Origin: Mesorhizobium sp. WSM3862
Lineage (GTDB): Bacteria; Pseudomonadota; Alphaproteobacteria; Rhizobiales; Rhizobiaceae
Assembly (NCBI RefSeq): GCF_002294985.1
Contig: NZ_NSGE01000007.1
Span: forward strand, 226,971-290,970
Length of the DNA stretch: 64,000 bases
Direction: 5' to 3'
Shown here: piece after piece, positions 17,715 through 27,752 of the stretch
Position numbering within the stretch: position 1 is the first letter of the stretch
How the letters are laid out: the number at the start of each line of letters is the position of its first letter
Program-made: the position numbers and the translations under genes
The notes under the pieces: generated by a model
The model's input: the letters and a program-made list of their open reading frames with translations, nothing else
What the model was told of the DNA's origin: nothing
The model's database searches: none

Positions 17715-18452
17715 ATGAGCGAGCCGGTAACACCGACCGAATCCGAATTGCAACCAGACGACGAAGCGCCGGAGCCGCGCCGCGAGCCGGTGTTCAACTT
17801 GCCGCCGGTTGTGCTGGCGGTGATGGGGATCTGCGCGATCGTCTTCCTGCTGGAGCGATATGTGCTGAACGACGACCAGCAAATAACGCTGCTCTACGAC
17901 GGAGCCTTCATTCCGGTGCTCTACACCGGTCAATACGGCTTCGACTGGTTCTTGTTCACGCGCCCCTTCACCTATGCCTTCATGCATGGGGGCCTCGCCC
18001 ACATTGCCGTCAACATGGTCTGGCTTGCCGCTTTCGGCTCACCGCTCGCCAATCGTTTCGGCGTGGCCCGATTTGCGGTGTTCTACGCCGTGACCGGGCT
18101 GGCTTCGGTCGCGCTGTTCTGGGCCATGCACCCTTATGGCGAGATGCCGCTGGTCGGCGCTTCGGGCGCGATCTCGGGCATGATGGGAGCGGCGGCGCGC
18201 TACGGCTTCCGGATCGATCGCTCGTCAGGCCAGGCGGCCTTCGCCGGCGAGCCGTTGCCGATCGCAATCGTGCTGCGTTCGCGCGGCGTCATGACGTTCC
18301 TCGGCGTCTGGATGGTGATCAACCTCGCGACCGGCCTTCTCGGCTTTGCGCCGGGGATCGAAGGACAGATCGCCTGGGAAGCCCATATCGGCGGCTTTGT
18401 CGCAGGCTTTTTCGGCGTGCGTTTTTTCGATCGGCCCCAGCCGTCCGAGTAG
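17715..18452 (+). CDS. rhomboid family intramembrane serine protease
   Basis: Cleaves membrane helices within the bilayer. It has 245 residues, a polar N-terminus of about 28, then six predicted helices. The catalytic serine is Ser150 in VGASGAISG, the partner histidine His224 in WEAHIGGFVAG, and the HGGLAHIAVNMVWL block (91-104) carries the oxyanion-side His and Asn. GAGG lies upstream of the ATG. Substrates not predictable. Confidence 0.93.
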   Translation: MSEPVTPTESELQPDDEAPEPRREPVFNLPPVVLAVMGICAIVFLLERYVLNDDQQITLLYDGAFIPVLYTGQYGFDWFLFTRPFTYAFMHGGLAHIAVNMVWLAAFGSPLANRFGVARFAVFYAVTGLASVALFWAMHPYGEMPLVGASGAISGMMGAAARYGFRIDRSSGQAAFAGEPLPIAIVLRSRGVMTFLGVWMVINLATGLLGFAPGIEGQIAWEAHIGGFVAGFFGVRFFDRPQPSE

Positions 18453-18556
18453 CCCTGCGGCGCACTTGAAATGCAACCAATCACGGCGCACCATGTTCAC
18501 CGGAACGTGAATGCCGGTCAGGGCAGGAGCCGGCGGGCAAGGCACAGGAGGACGCC

Positions 18557-18988
18557 ATGACTGTGAAGGCAATTCTTGAGCAAAAAGGCCATGACGTGTT
18601 CACACTCGGGCCTAATGAAAAGCTGAGCGAAGCCATTCGCATCCTGACCGAGCATAGGATCGGCGCGCTGGTCATCACCAATGGCGACCGCAAGATCGTC
18701 GGCATCCTTTCCGAGCGCGACATCGTGCGAGTGCTGGCCAGGGAGGGCGCGGCCGCGCTCGATATTCCGGTCCGATCGGCCATGACGCCGAAGGTCAAGA
18801 TCTGCAACGAGAACCACACGGTCAACGAGGTCATGGAGATCATGACGAAGGGTCGCTTCCGCCACCTGCCGGTAGAGAAGGACGGGATGCTCGACGGCAT
18901 CGTGTCGATCGGCGATGTGGTCAAGCGCCGGATCGAGGATGTCGAGCGCGAGGCCGAGGAGATCCGAGCCTACATCGCCACCGCCTGA
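18557..18988 (+). CDS. tandem CBS-domain protein
   Basis: A 143-residue protein consisting of two CBS domains (about 8-60 and 75-128), with SERDIVRVLA and GRFRHLPVEKDGMLDGIVSIGDVVK as the typical ends. Such stand-alone pairs bind adenine nucleotides and regulate partner enzymes. AGGAGG sits 6 bases before the ATG. Partner unknown. Confidence 0.92.
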   Translation: MTVKAILEQKGHDVFTLGPNEKLSEAIRILTEHRIGALVITNGDRKIVGILSERDIVRVLAREGAAALDIPVRSAMTPKVKICNENHTVNEVMEIMTKGRFRHLPVEKDGMLDGIVSIGDVVKRRIEDVEREAEEIRAYIATA

Positions 18989-19160
18989 TACAGGCGGAAA
19001 GGAGCCGCCAGCACAGCCCGTGGGCTTACAAGCGCAAGCTGCCTGGAGGCCTGCGCGCGGCTTTGGACTTGTCTCAAGGAACGGTTTGCACTAGCGAGTG
19101 ATGCGATCGCAACGCGATAAGCAAAATCGCGCCAGCCACAAATGCGACCCATAGGCCTCC

Positions 19161-20660
19161 ATGAGCATCATCGATACCCGCACGCCCGACCCGAAACGCC
19201 TGATCTCCGGCGCCACCGGCGACTGGGAAATCATCATCGGGCTCGAAGTGCATGCGCAAGTGACGTCCGGGGCAAAGCTGTTCTCCGGCGCCTCGACCTC
19301 TTTCGGCGCGGCGCCCAACGCCAATGTCAGCCTGGTCGACGCGGCGATGCCCGGCATGCTGCCGGTGATCAACGAGGAATGCGTCAAGCAGGCGATCCGC
19401 ACTGGGCTGGGCTTGAAGGCCGCGATCAACCACAAGTCGGTCTTCGATCGGAAGAACTATTTCTACCCGGACCTGCCGCAGGGCTATCAGATCTCGCAGT
19501 ACAAGCAGCCGATCGTCGGCGAAGGCAAGGTGATCGTCTCGGTCGGACCGGACCGGCAGGGCGAGTTCGAGGACATCGAGGTCGGCATCGAGCGCCTGCA
19601 TCTGGAACAGGATGCCGGCAAGTCTATGCACGACCAGCATCCGACAATGTCCTATGTCGACCTCAACCGCTCCGGCGTTGCGCTGATGGAGATCGTCTCC
19701 AAGCCGGACATGCGCTCCGCCGACGAGGCCAAGGCCTATGTCAGCAAGCTGCGCACCATCATGCGCTATCTCGGCACCTGCGACGGCAACATGGACGAGG
19801 GTTCGCTGCGCGCCGACGTCAATGTCTCAGTGCGCCGCCGGGGCGGCGCCTTCGGCACGCGCTGCGAGATCAAGAACGTCAACTCGATCCGCTTCATCGG
19901 CCAGGCCATCGAGTCCGAAGCGCGCCGTCAGATCGCCATTCTCGAAGACGGCGGCGCGATCGAGCAGGAGACGCGCCTGTTCGACCCCAATAAGGGCGAG
20001 ACGCGCTCGATGCGCTCCAAGGAAGAGGCGCATGACTACCGCTATTTCCCCGACCCCGACCTTCTGCCGCTGGAGTTCGACCAGGCCTATGTCGATGATC
20101 TGGCACAGCATCTGCCGGAACTCCCGGACGAGAAGAAGGCGCGGCTGATCGGCTCGCTAGGCCTATCGCCCTACGACGCCTCGGTGCTGGTCTCGGAAAA
20201 GCCGATCGCCGACTATTTCGAGCAGGTGGCCTCGGGGCGCGACGGCAAGCTTGCCGCCAACTGGGTCATCAACGACCTGCTGGGCGCTCTCAACAAGGCT
20301 GGCAAAGATATTGAAAACGCTCCGCTTTCGCCTGAGCAGCTCGGTACCGTCGTCGACCTGATCAAGGAGGGCACGATCTCCGGCAAGATCGCCAAGGACC
20401 TGTTCGAGATCGTCTGGAACGAGGGCGGTGATCCGCGCCAACTGGTCGAAAGCCGCGGCATGAAGCAGGTGACAGACACCGGCGCCATCGAGAAGGCGGT
20501 CGACGAGGTCATCGCCGCCAATCCGGACAAGGCCGAGCAGGCGCGCGCCAAGCCGACCATGGCCGGCTGGTTCGTCGGCCAGGTGATGAAGGCGACCGGC
20601 GGCAAGGCGAACCCGCAGGCGGTCAACGAGCTGGTCAAGGCCAAGCTCGGCATCGAATAG
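19161..20660 (+). CDS. gatB: aspartyl/glutamyl-tRNA amidotransferase subunit B
   Basis: Subunit of GatCAB that makes Gln-tRNA(Gln) or Asn-tRNA(Asn) by amidating mischarged tRNA. It has 499 residues: WEIIIGLEVHAQ (22-33), EDIEVGIERLHLEQDAGKS (about 136-154) and the GatB/YqeY tail ending NELVKAKLGIE. gatA and gatC are not adjacent here, which is common in this order. The GNAT gene follows after 4 bp. Confidence 0.97.
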   Translation: MSIIDTRTPDPKRLISGATGDWEIIIGLEVHAQVTSGAKLFSGASTSFGAAPNANVSLVDAAMPGMLPVINEECVKQAIRTGLGLKAAINHKSVFDRKNYFYPDLPQGYQISQYKQPIVGEGKVIVSVGPDRQGEFEDIEVGIERLHLEQDAGKSMHDQHPTMSYVDLNRSGVALMEIVSKPDMRSADEAKAYVSKLRTIMRYLGTCDGNMDEGSLRADVNVSVRRRGGAFGTRCEIKNVNSIRFIGQAIESEARRQIAILEDGGAIEQETRLFDPNKGETRSMRSKEEAHDYRYFPDPDLLPLEFDQAYVDDLAQHLPELPDEKKARLIGSLGLSPYDASVLVSEKPIADYFEQVASGRDGKLAANWVINDLLGALNKAGKDIENAPLSPEQLGTVVDLIKEGTISGKIAKDLFEIVWNEGGDPRQLVESRGMKQVTDTGAIEKAVDEVIAANPDKAEQARAKPTMAGWFVGQVMKATGGKANPQAVNELVKAKLGIE

Positions 20661-20664
20661 AGCG

Positions 20665-21153
20665 ATGTTCGTCCGCACCGCCAGCGAGCGCGATCTTGTT
20701 GCGATCCGCGCGCTGCTGGTCGAGACGTGGCATGCGACCTATGACGCCATCTACGGCGCCGAGCATGTAACGGCGATCACCGACGACTGGCATTCTCTTG
20801 CTTCGCTCAAGGCGCAACTGGCCCGGCCGAATTCCGAATTCCTGGTCGCTGACGATGGCAAGCGGCTTGGCGGCATGGCTTTCGCGGCCGCGACTACCGA
20901 CCCGAAGATCGTCCTTCTGAACCAGCTCTACGTATCTCCGGATTGTCAGCGGCAAAGGATCGGCCAGGCGCTGCTCGACGAAGTCGAGGCCAGTTTTCCG
21001 CAGATGCGGACGCTGCGTCTGGAGGTCGAGCAGGCGAATGCGGTGGCGATCGCCTTCTACGAGGCGAACGGATTTCGGACGGCAGGCAGGACAGCGGATT
21101 GCGGCGGCAGTTCCGGATGGCCCGCGCTCATCCTGGAGAAGCGGCTCGGCTAA
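20665..21153 (+). CDS. GNAT family N-acetyltransferase
   Basis: A 162-residue acetyl-CoA-dependent acetyltransferase. Motif A reads LNQLYVSPDCQRQRIGQALLDEV (pyrophosphate loop QRQRIG), motif B ANAVAIAFYEANGFRTAG. Acceptor unknown. It starts 4 bp after gatB and overlaps the 3' end of the opposing panC by 4 bp. Confidence 0.88.
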   Translation: MFVRTASERDLVAIRALLVETWHATYDAIYGAEHVTAITDDWHSLASLKAQLARPNSEFLVADDGKRLGGMAFAAATTDPKIVLLNQLYVSPDCQRQRIGQALLDEVEASFPQMRTLRLEVEQANAVAIAFYEANGFRTAGRTADCGGSSGWPALILEKRLG

Positions 21154-22013
21154 AGCGCAGGCGGAGCGGCAGGGACTTCCACATTGTCGATCAACCTGGT
21201 GGTGCCGAGCCAGGCCGCCGCGAGCAGGCGCCCGTCGCGGTCTCGTCGCCAGGGCGCGAGCGTTGCGGCCTCCCGCGCGGCGACGTAGTCGACCTTCCGA
21301 AAGCCCGCGCTGACGAGCGCTTCCGCAGCCGCATTCACCGCACGTGCCTCATCCGCGCCGGACGCGAGTTCGGCCGCGGTCTGACGCAGAACCACGTTGA
21401 ATTTGCGCGCGATCTCGAGCTCGGCCGCGCCGAGATAGGCGTTGCGCGACGACATGGCGAGGCCGTGGGAATCACGCACGGTCGGCGCGCCGACGATCTC
21501 GACCGGCAGATCGAGATCACGGCACAGCTGCCTGACAACGCAAAGCTGCTGGTAGTCCTTCTCACCGAACACGGCACAGTCGGGCGCTGCCTGCAGGAAA
21601 AGCTTGGCCACGACAGTGGCGACGCCGTCGAAGAAGGCAGGCCGAAAATCCGTCTCCAGGCCGGAGGAGGGGCCTCCGACCGAGATTTTGGTGGCGAAGC
21701 CGGCCGGGTACATTTCCGCCACGCCTGGCGTGAACGCCAGATGCACGCCTGCTTCCCGCAGTTGGTCGAGATCGCGGGCCAATTGGCGCGGATATTTGTC
21801 CAGGTCCTCGGTCGGCGCGAACTGGGTCGGATTGACGAAGACGGAGACGACGCAGCGCTCCGCCTTTTCGAGCGCGATCCTGACCAGCGAGATGTGGCCG
21901 TCATGCAGCGCGCCCATGGTCGGCACCATGGCGATCTTGAGGCCAGCCCGGCGCCAATCCCGGATCTGCGCGCGAAGGGCCGCAACGCTCTCGACGACGA
22001 TTGGCCCGCTCAT
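21150..22013 (-). CDS. panC: pantothenate synthetase (pantoate-beta-alanine ligase)
   Basis: ATP-dependent joining of pantoate and beta-alanine. It has 287 residues with PTMGALHDGH (nucleotide HxGH), VFVNPTQF and the KMSKS-like segment MSSRNAYL. Its start overlaps the panB stop by 4 bp, so the two last steps of pantothenate synthesis are coupled. Confidence 0.97.
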   Translation of the reverse strand: MSGPIVVESVAALRAQIRDWRRAGLKIAMVPTMGALHDGHISLVRIALEKAERCVVSVFVNPTQFAPTEDLDKYPRQLARDLDQLREAGVHLAFTPGVAEMYPAGFATKISVGGPSSGLETDFRPAFFDGVATVVAKLFLQAAPDCAVFGEKDYQQLCVVRQLCRDLDLPVEIVGAPTVRDSHGLAMSSRNAYLGAAELEIARKFNVVLRQTAAELASGADEARAVNAAAEALVSAGFRKVDYVAAREAATLAPWRRDRDGRLLAAAWLGTTRLIDNVEVPAAPPAL

Positions 22014-22849
22014 GCCTGGTCCTTACCCGATGCCGCCGAAAAAACGTGGTCAGGTCCGGGAAATGCGCGGCTGCGCACCTCGTCGGCGTAACGCGCCGCC
22101 GCATCCGCAATGGTGTCGCGCAGCTTTGCGTATTCCTTGACGAATTTCGGCACGCGGTTGACGGTCATGCCGATCATGTCGTCTACCACTAGGATCTGGC
22201 CGTCGCAGTCGCCGCTGGCGCCGATGCCGATGGTCGGGATCGCGATATGACGGGTGAGGTCCGAAGCCACCGCCTCGACCGTGCCCTCGATGACGACCGA
22301 GAAGGCGCCGGCCTTTTCAACCGCTTCGGCGTCGCGAAAAAGGGCGGCGACGTTTTCCCTGCTCCTGCCCTTGATCTTGTAGCCGCCCTCCTTGTCCACC
22401 GACTGCGGCTGCAGGCCGATATGGCCCATGACCGGGATGCCTTCCGCGACGATTGCAGCGATCTGCGCGGCCATGTCGACCCCGCCCTCGAGCTTCACTG
22501 CCTGGCAGCCCGTCTCGCCGATGATGAGCCTTGCCGAGGCAACGGCTTGCGCCACCGAGTCCTCGTAGCTGCCTGCCGGCATGTCGACCACCACACAGGC
22601 CTTCGCCGAGCCGCGCATCACCGCTTGTCCATGCGCGATCATCATCTCCAGCGAAGCGCCGAGCGTCGTGGCATGGCCATGCAGCACCATGGCGACGCTG
22701 TCGCCGACCAGAAGCAGGTCGACATGCGGATCGAGCATGCGCGCAATCGGATAGGTATAGGCGGTGAGACACACGATCGGCACGCCGCCCTTGCGACGGC
22801 GAATGTCTTCGGCGCCGATCCGATTGCCGGTGGATCGTTCTGGGGCCAA
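22010..22849 (-). CDS. panB: 3-methyl-2-oxobutanoate hydroxymethyltransferase
   Basis: Transfers a hydroxymethyl group to ketoisovalerate giving ketopantoate. It has 279 residues: VPIVCLTAYTYPIARMLDPH, DLLLVGDSVAMVLHGH and GHIGLQPQS are the expected signatures. First gene of panB-panC. GGAGGTGAC precedes the ATG at 22849. Confidence 0.97.
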   Translation of the reverse strand: MAPERSTGNRIGAEDIRRRKGGVPIVCLTAYTYPIARMLDPHVDLLLVGDSVAMVLHGHATTLGASLEMMIAHGQAVMRGSAKACVVVDMPAGSYEDSVAQAVASARLIIGETGCQAVKLEGGVDMAAQIAAIVAEGIPVMGHIGLQPQSVDKEGGYKIKGRSRENVAALFRDAEAVEKAGAFSVVIEGTVEAVASDLTRHIAIPTIGIGASGDCDGQILVVDDMIGMTVNRVPKFVKEYAKLRDTIADAAARYADEVRSRAFPGPDHVFSAASGKDQA

Positions 22850-23074
22850 TCGTCACCTCCCTCAACCGGCACGGGCCGGCCGCCAGCTTTGCCGGGCGTG
22901 CGAGCTTTAGAAACTGCGCAAACGCTTGGCAAGCCGAGGTGGCGATATCTCCACGCGTGTATCGATTTAGCGCACGAAGCATTTACATCGCAGGCTGGGC
23001 AAAACCCTTGCCTTCGCGTTGACCTGACGCCATAAGCAGGAAACGGCGCGGCCGCTGCCGCAACGAGGATCTGG

Positions 23075-23473
23075 ATGAAGACTTTCCTGCTGCAGTTTTT
23101 CACCTGGTGGAACAGCCAGACACTTGGCACGCGCTTCCACACCTGGCGCTTCGGCAACAAGGTCGGCGAGGACGAGGTCGGCAACGTCTATTACGAGGGC
23201 GGCATCGATTCGGAAGGTCGCACCCGCCGCTGGGTCATCTATCGTGACTATTCCGAAGCCTCGAAGATCCCTCCGGGCTGGCATGGCTGGATGCATCATC
23301 GCGTCGACACGCCTCCGTCGAGCGAGAGCTATAAGGCTCGTGATTGGCAGAAGCCGCACCGGCCCAACCTTACAGGAACGCCGAGCGCCTATCGCCCGCA
23401 AGGTTCCATTCTGACCAACCAGCATCGTCCGCAGGTCACCGGCGACTACGACGCTTGGACGCCCGGTTCGTAA
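23075..23473 (+). CDS. NADH:ubiquinone oxidoreductase subunit NDUFA12 homologue
   Basis: Supernumerary complex I subunit (B17.2 family) of 132 residues. The conserved centre is VGEDEVGNVYYEGG (29-42) and RRWVIYRDYSEASKIPPGWHGWMHH. Present as a single gene away from the nuo operon, as usual in alphaproteobacteria. A GAGGATCTGG segment precedes the ATG. The DUF2155 gene follows after 117 bp, an association common in this order. Confidence 0.95.
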   Translation: MKTFLLQFFTWWNSQTLGTRFHTWRFGNKVGEDEVGNVYYEGGIDSEGRTRRWVIYRDYSEASKIPPGWHGWMHHRVDTPPSSESYKARDWQKPHRPNLTGTPSAYRPQGSILTNQHRPQVTGDYDAWTPGS

Positions 23474-23590
23474 ACGCGTTTTCGGTCTTTTGTCGCCACA
23501 ATTGGCGTTTAGCTGCTTGCTGATAGCGCAGCCCTGACTAGCCTTGGGCGATTGAGAGAATCACCCGGGCGCAACCACCGGTATCCCTGC

Positions 23591-24157
23591 ATGAACTCTT
23601 TCGGCCGACTCTCGACGGGACTGTTCGCGGCAGCGTCCGTTCTGGCTGCCTCGACGGCAGGGTTCGCCGCCGCGCAGACACCGGCGGCACCGGCGGTTTC
23701 CGACCGCATCACCAATCCGGTCGCCGAATTCGCCGGCATCGACAAGATCACCGGCCGCATCATCACCTTCGACGTCTATATCGACGAGACGGTGCAGTTC
23801 GGCGCCCTGCAGGTGACGCCGCGCGTCTGCTACTCTCGGCCCGAGACCGAACAGCCGAAGACCGATTCCTTCGTCGAGGTCGACGAGATCACGCTCGATC
23901 GCAAGATCCGCCGTATCTTTACCGGCTGGATGTTCGCCGAAAGCCCCGGTCTCAACGCGGTCGAGCACGCCGTCTATGACGTCTGGCTGAAGGGCTGCAA
24001 GCAAAAATCGGACGTGCCGCCGCCGACCGCCGCCAAGGCCGATACGGGCAAGCCGAAGACGAATACCGCCAAGCCGAAGCCGTCTGCCGAGGCAGCGCCT
24101 GAGCCGTCGGACGCGGCGCCCGCGCCGGATGGCGCCGACACCACAGACACGAACTGA
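23591..24157 (+). CDS. exported DUF2155 protein
   Basis: A 188-residue protein with a signal peptide (about 1-29, cut near AAAQ), a DUF2155 domain (VAEFAGIDKITGRIITFDV ... VCYSRPETEQP ... GWMFAESPGLNAVEHAVYDVWL) containing two cysteines likely to pair, and a low-complexity Pro/Ala/Lys tail. The upstream start at 23552 adds 13 polar residues before the signal peptide and is less likely. Function unknown; family is alphaproteobacterial and often next to the NDUFA12 homologue. Confidence 0.88.
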   Translation: MNSFGRLSTGLFAAASVLAASTAGFAAAQTPAAPAVSDRITNPVAEFAGIDKITGRIITFDVYIDETVQFGALQVTPRVCYSRPETEQPKTDSFVEVDEITLDRKIRRIFTGWMFAESPGLNAVEHAVYDVWLKGCKQKSDVPPPTAAKADTGKPKTNTAKPKPSAEAAPEPSDAAPAPDGADTTDTN

Positions 24158-24226
24158 TCTCGGAACTCTCGGAACCCTCTTTTTCGCAATCCGTTGGATA
24201 AACGGTGATGGCGACGGGAGATTTCC

Positions 24227-24610
24227 ATGGCAACGATCAGGCCGATCACTGCCAGCAAGAAAGAGCTTCTCGATATCGAGAAAGGCTTCTGGACTGGCGA
24301 TTCCGCCTATTTCGCGGCCCACGCCGATGTGGATTGCCTCGTCGCCTTTCCGGAGATGGCGCAGGCGATGACCAATGCCGATCTGGCCAAGACCGCCACC
24401 AAGCCCAATCGCTGGCGCGATCTCGACATTCGGCTGAAAGGCATGGTCGAACCCGGCAGCGATATCGTCATGCTAACCTACGAGGCGCGCGCGACGCGGG
24501 AAAACGGCGAGCCCTATGCCGCTCTCGTCAGCACCGGCTATGTTCATCGCGCCGATGGCTGGAAGATGATGTTTCATTCCCAGACGCCAATCGAAACTGC
24601 GAGCGGGTGA
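24227..24610 (+). CDS. NTF2-like (DUF4440-type) protein
   Basis: A 127-residue single SnoaL/NTF2-like domain: KKELLDIEKGFWTGD at the start, then DCLVAFPEMAQAM, and GYVHRADGWKMMFHSQTP at the end. No signal peptide. Function unknown; it could bind a small ligand. Convergent with aat, 9 bp between stops. Confidence 0.82.
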   Translation: MATIRPITASKKELLDIEKGFWTGDSAYFAAHADVDCLVAFPEMAQAMTNADLAKTATKPNRWRDLDIRLKGMVEPGSDIVMLTYEARATRENGEPYAALVSTGYVHRADGWKMMFHSQTPIETASG

Positions 24611-24619
24611 CCGCTTACC

Positions 24620-25237
24620 TCAGGGATAAAAGACCGCGTCGCCCTTCAGGGCCTCGGCCAGCATTTTTTCGTAGCGGCTGCGCGGCACGTCGATGGCGCC
24701 GAAGCGCTTCAGGTGCTCGGTGGTGAACTGCGTGTCGAGCAGCGCGAAACGGCGTTCGTTCAGCCGCTCGACCAGATAATAGAGGCAAGTCTTCGAGGCG
24801 TCGGTTTCCCGGGCGAACATGCTTTCGCCGAAGAAGACGCGCCCGAGTGACACCCCATAGAGACCGCCGGCCAGCCGGCCCTCGCGCCACGCCTCGACGG
24901 AATGGCAGTGGCCCAGCCGATAGAGCTCGACATAGGCTTCGCGGATCGGGGCGTTGATCCAGGTCGAGCGGCGCTCGTCGCGCCTTTCCGCGCAGCCGTC
25001 GATCGTCGCCTCGAAGTCGAAATCGTAGCGGATGTCGAAAGGGTGCCTGCGGATCGTCTTCTTCAGACTGCGCGGCGTGTGGAATCCGTCGAGCGGGATG
25101 ATGCCGCGCGTCTCCGGCCGCACCCAGAACACTTCCGGGTCGGTGGCGCTCTCTGCCATCGGGAACACGCCCGAGGCATAGGCTTTCAGCAGCAGGTCGG
25201 TCGGGATGCGGTAGCCGGGCGCGTAGGGACGAGTCAT
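24620..25237 (-). CDS. aat: leucyl/phenylalanyl-tRNA-protein transferase
   Basis: N-end-rule enzyme that adds Leu or Phe to proteins with N-terminal Arg or Lys so that ClpS/ClpAP degrade them. It has 205 residues with YASGVFPMAE, EVFWVRPETRGIIPL, GLYGVSLGRVFFGESMF and LDTQFTTEHL. Last gene of aroQ-accB-accC-aat; the gap to accC is 23 bp. Confidence 0.97.
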   Translation of the reverse strand: MTRPYAPGYRIPTDLLLKAYASGVFPMAESATDPEVFWVRPETRGIIPLDGFHTPRSLKKTIRRHPFDIRYDFDFEATIDGCAERRDERRSTWINAPIREAYVELYRLGHCHSVEAWREGRLAGGLYGVSLGRVFFGESMFARETDASKTCLYYLVERLNERRFALLDTQFTTEHLKRFGAIDVPRSRYEKMLAEALKGDAVFYP

Positions 25238-25260
25238 TGCGCCATTATAACCGCAAGATC

Positions 25261-26604
<1,344 letters not shown>

Positions 26605-26623
26605 CTGCCCGCTGTTCCCGGCT

Positions 26624-27091
26624 CTACTCGATGACCACGAGCGGCATGCCGTATTCGACCGGCTGGGCGTCCTCGATCAGGATCGCCGTCACCGTGCCGG
26701 CGCGCGGCGAGGGAATCTGGTTCATTGTCTTCATCGCTTCGATGATGAGCAGCGTCTGGCCTTCCTTCACCTTCTGGCCGATCTCGATGAACGCCTTGGC
26801 GTCGGGCGAGGGCGCCAGGTAGGCGGTGCCGACCATCGGCGAGGGCACGGCGTTCTTGGAAGGATCGGCTGCCGTCGCGGGCGCGGCCGCTGCCGCCTGA
26901 GCCGGCCCGGCAACCGCCGTGGACGGCATAGGAAGCGGAGCAGCGACCGCGTGGACGGCCTGCGATTGACGCGACACGCGCACTTTCAGGTCGCCGAGCT
27001 CGACCTCGATCTCGGTCAGGTTGGTGTCGTTCAGTATGCCCGCCAGGTCGCGGATCAGCTGCTGGTCAACACCGTTCTTCTTTATCGACAT
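26624..27091 (-). CDS. accB: acetyl-CoA carboxylase biotin carboxyl carrier protein
   Basis: Carrier of 155 residues: N-terminal helical part, Pro/Ala-rich linker (about 50-75), and biotinyl domain with the target lysine in EAMKTMNQ. The ATG at 27091 follows GAAGG; a further ATG at 27121 overlaps the aroQ stop and would add ten residues, so coupling from aroQ is possible. Confidence 0.97.
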   Translation of the reverse strand: MSIKKNGVDQQLIRDLAGILNDTNLTEIEVELGDLKVRVSRQSQAVHAVAAPLPMPSTAVAGPAQAAAAAPATAADPSKNAVPSPMVGTAYLAPSPDAKAFIEIGQKVKEGQTLLIIEAMKTMNQIPSPRAGTVTAILIEDAQPVEYGMPLVVIE

Positions 27092-27117
27092 TTTCGAGCC
27101 TTCTGTTTGGGAGCCGG

Positions 27118-27552
27118 TCACAGGCGCGCCGCCAGTGCCTGCAGCGCAAGCGTGTAGCCGAGTGGCCCGAACCCGCAGATCATGCCGACGGCGACCGGCG
27201 CGACCATGGAGACGTGGCGGAAAGGCTCCCTCGCGTGGATATTGGAAAGATGGACCTCAGCGACGGGCAGCGGCGCGATGGCGCGGATGGCGTCGTGAAT
27301 GGCAATCGAGGTATGGCTGTAGGCCCCGGGATTGATGACGATGCCTGCGGCCTTTTCACCGGCTTCCTGGATCCAGTCGACGAGATCACCTTCGTGATTG
27401 GACTGACGAAAATCGATCTCGAGCCCGAGCGCCGTGCCGGCGGCCTTGCAATCCTCGGCGATGGCGGCAAGCGTCTTGCCGCCATAGATCCCCGGCTCGC
27501 GCTTGCCGAGTGCATTGAGATTGGGACCGTTCAGGACGAAAATCGTTTTCAA
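27118..27552 (-). CDS. aroQ: type II 3-dehydroquinate dehydratase
   Basis: Third step of the shikimate pathway. From the TTG at 27552 it is 144 residues, the normal family size, starting MKTIFVLNGPNLNALGKREP; Tyr in GIYGG, INPGAYSHTS and VEVHLSNIHARE-like segments form the active site. The TTG has GAAGAGG 8-9 bases upstream. An ATG at 27612 would add 20 atypical residues and include a perfect hairpin, so it is less likely. First gene of the aroQ-accB-accC-aat operon. Confidence 0.9.
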   Translation of the reverse strand: MKTIFVLNGPNLNALGKREPGIYGGKTLAAIAEDCKAAGTALGLEIDFRQSNHEGDLVDWIQEAGEKAAGIVINPGAYSHTSIAIHDAIRAIAPLPVAEVHLSNIHAREPFRHVSMVAPVAVGMICGFGPLGYTLALQALAARL

Positions 27553-27569
27553 ATATGCCGACCTCTTCG

Positions 27570-27590
27570 GCGCCGGCCTCAAGCCGGCGC
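27570..27590 (-). promoter_or_regulatory. hairpin just upstream of the aroQ ribosome site
   Basis: GCGCCGGC (27570-27577) and GCCGGCGC (27583-27590) form a perfect 8-bp stem with a 5-base loop. It lies directly before the GAAGAGG ribosome site of the TTG start. It could hinder or frame initiation; no known riboswitch recognised. Confidence 0.45.
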
Positions 27591-27656
27591 GCCGGACCTC
27601 TATAATGGGCATATCCGCCCGCGAAAAGAGCGCAAGTACGTTCTTTCGCTGTCCAC

Positions 27657-27678
27657 AACAGGCGGAAAACCGCCTGTT
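27657..27678 (-). terminator. hairpin downstream of the dsbA-like gene
   Basis: AACAGGCGG (27657-27665) and CCGCCTGTT (27670-27678), perfect 9-bp stem with a 4-base loop, 75 bp past the DsbA-family stop. No T-run, so termination is a guess. Confidence 0.45.
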
Positions 27679-27696
27679 GTCGCGACTCGCAATCGC

Positions 27697-27748
27697 TTAG
27701 AGCATGATCCCGAAAACTGTGCAGCGGTTTTCGGAAAAGACCATGCCC
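27697..27748. repeat. dispersed palindromic repeat (GCATGATCCCGAAAA type)
   Basis: Imperfect palindrome: GCATGATCCCGAAAAC on the left against GGTTTTCGGAAAAGACCATGC on the right. I recall this sequence type as a frequent intergenic repeat in Rhizobiales. It ends a few bases before the DsbA-family stop. Confidence 0.65.
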
Positions 27749-27752
27749 AAAC

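Noticed and set aside
17275..17718. 147-codon plus ORF in the PAS-rhomboid gap
   Set aside because: No ribosome site, atypical composition, spans probable promoters.
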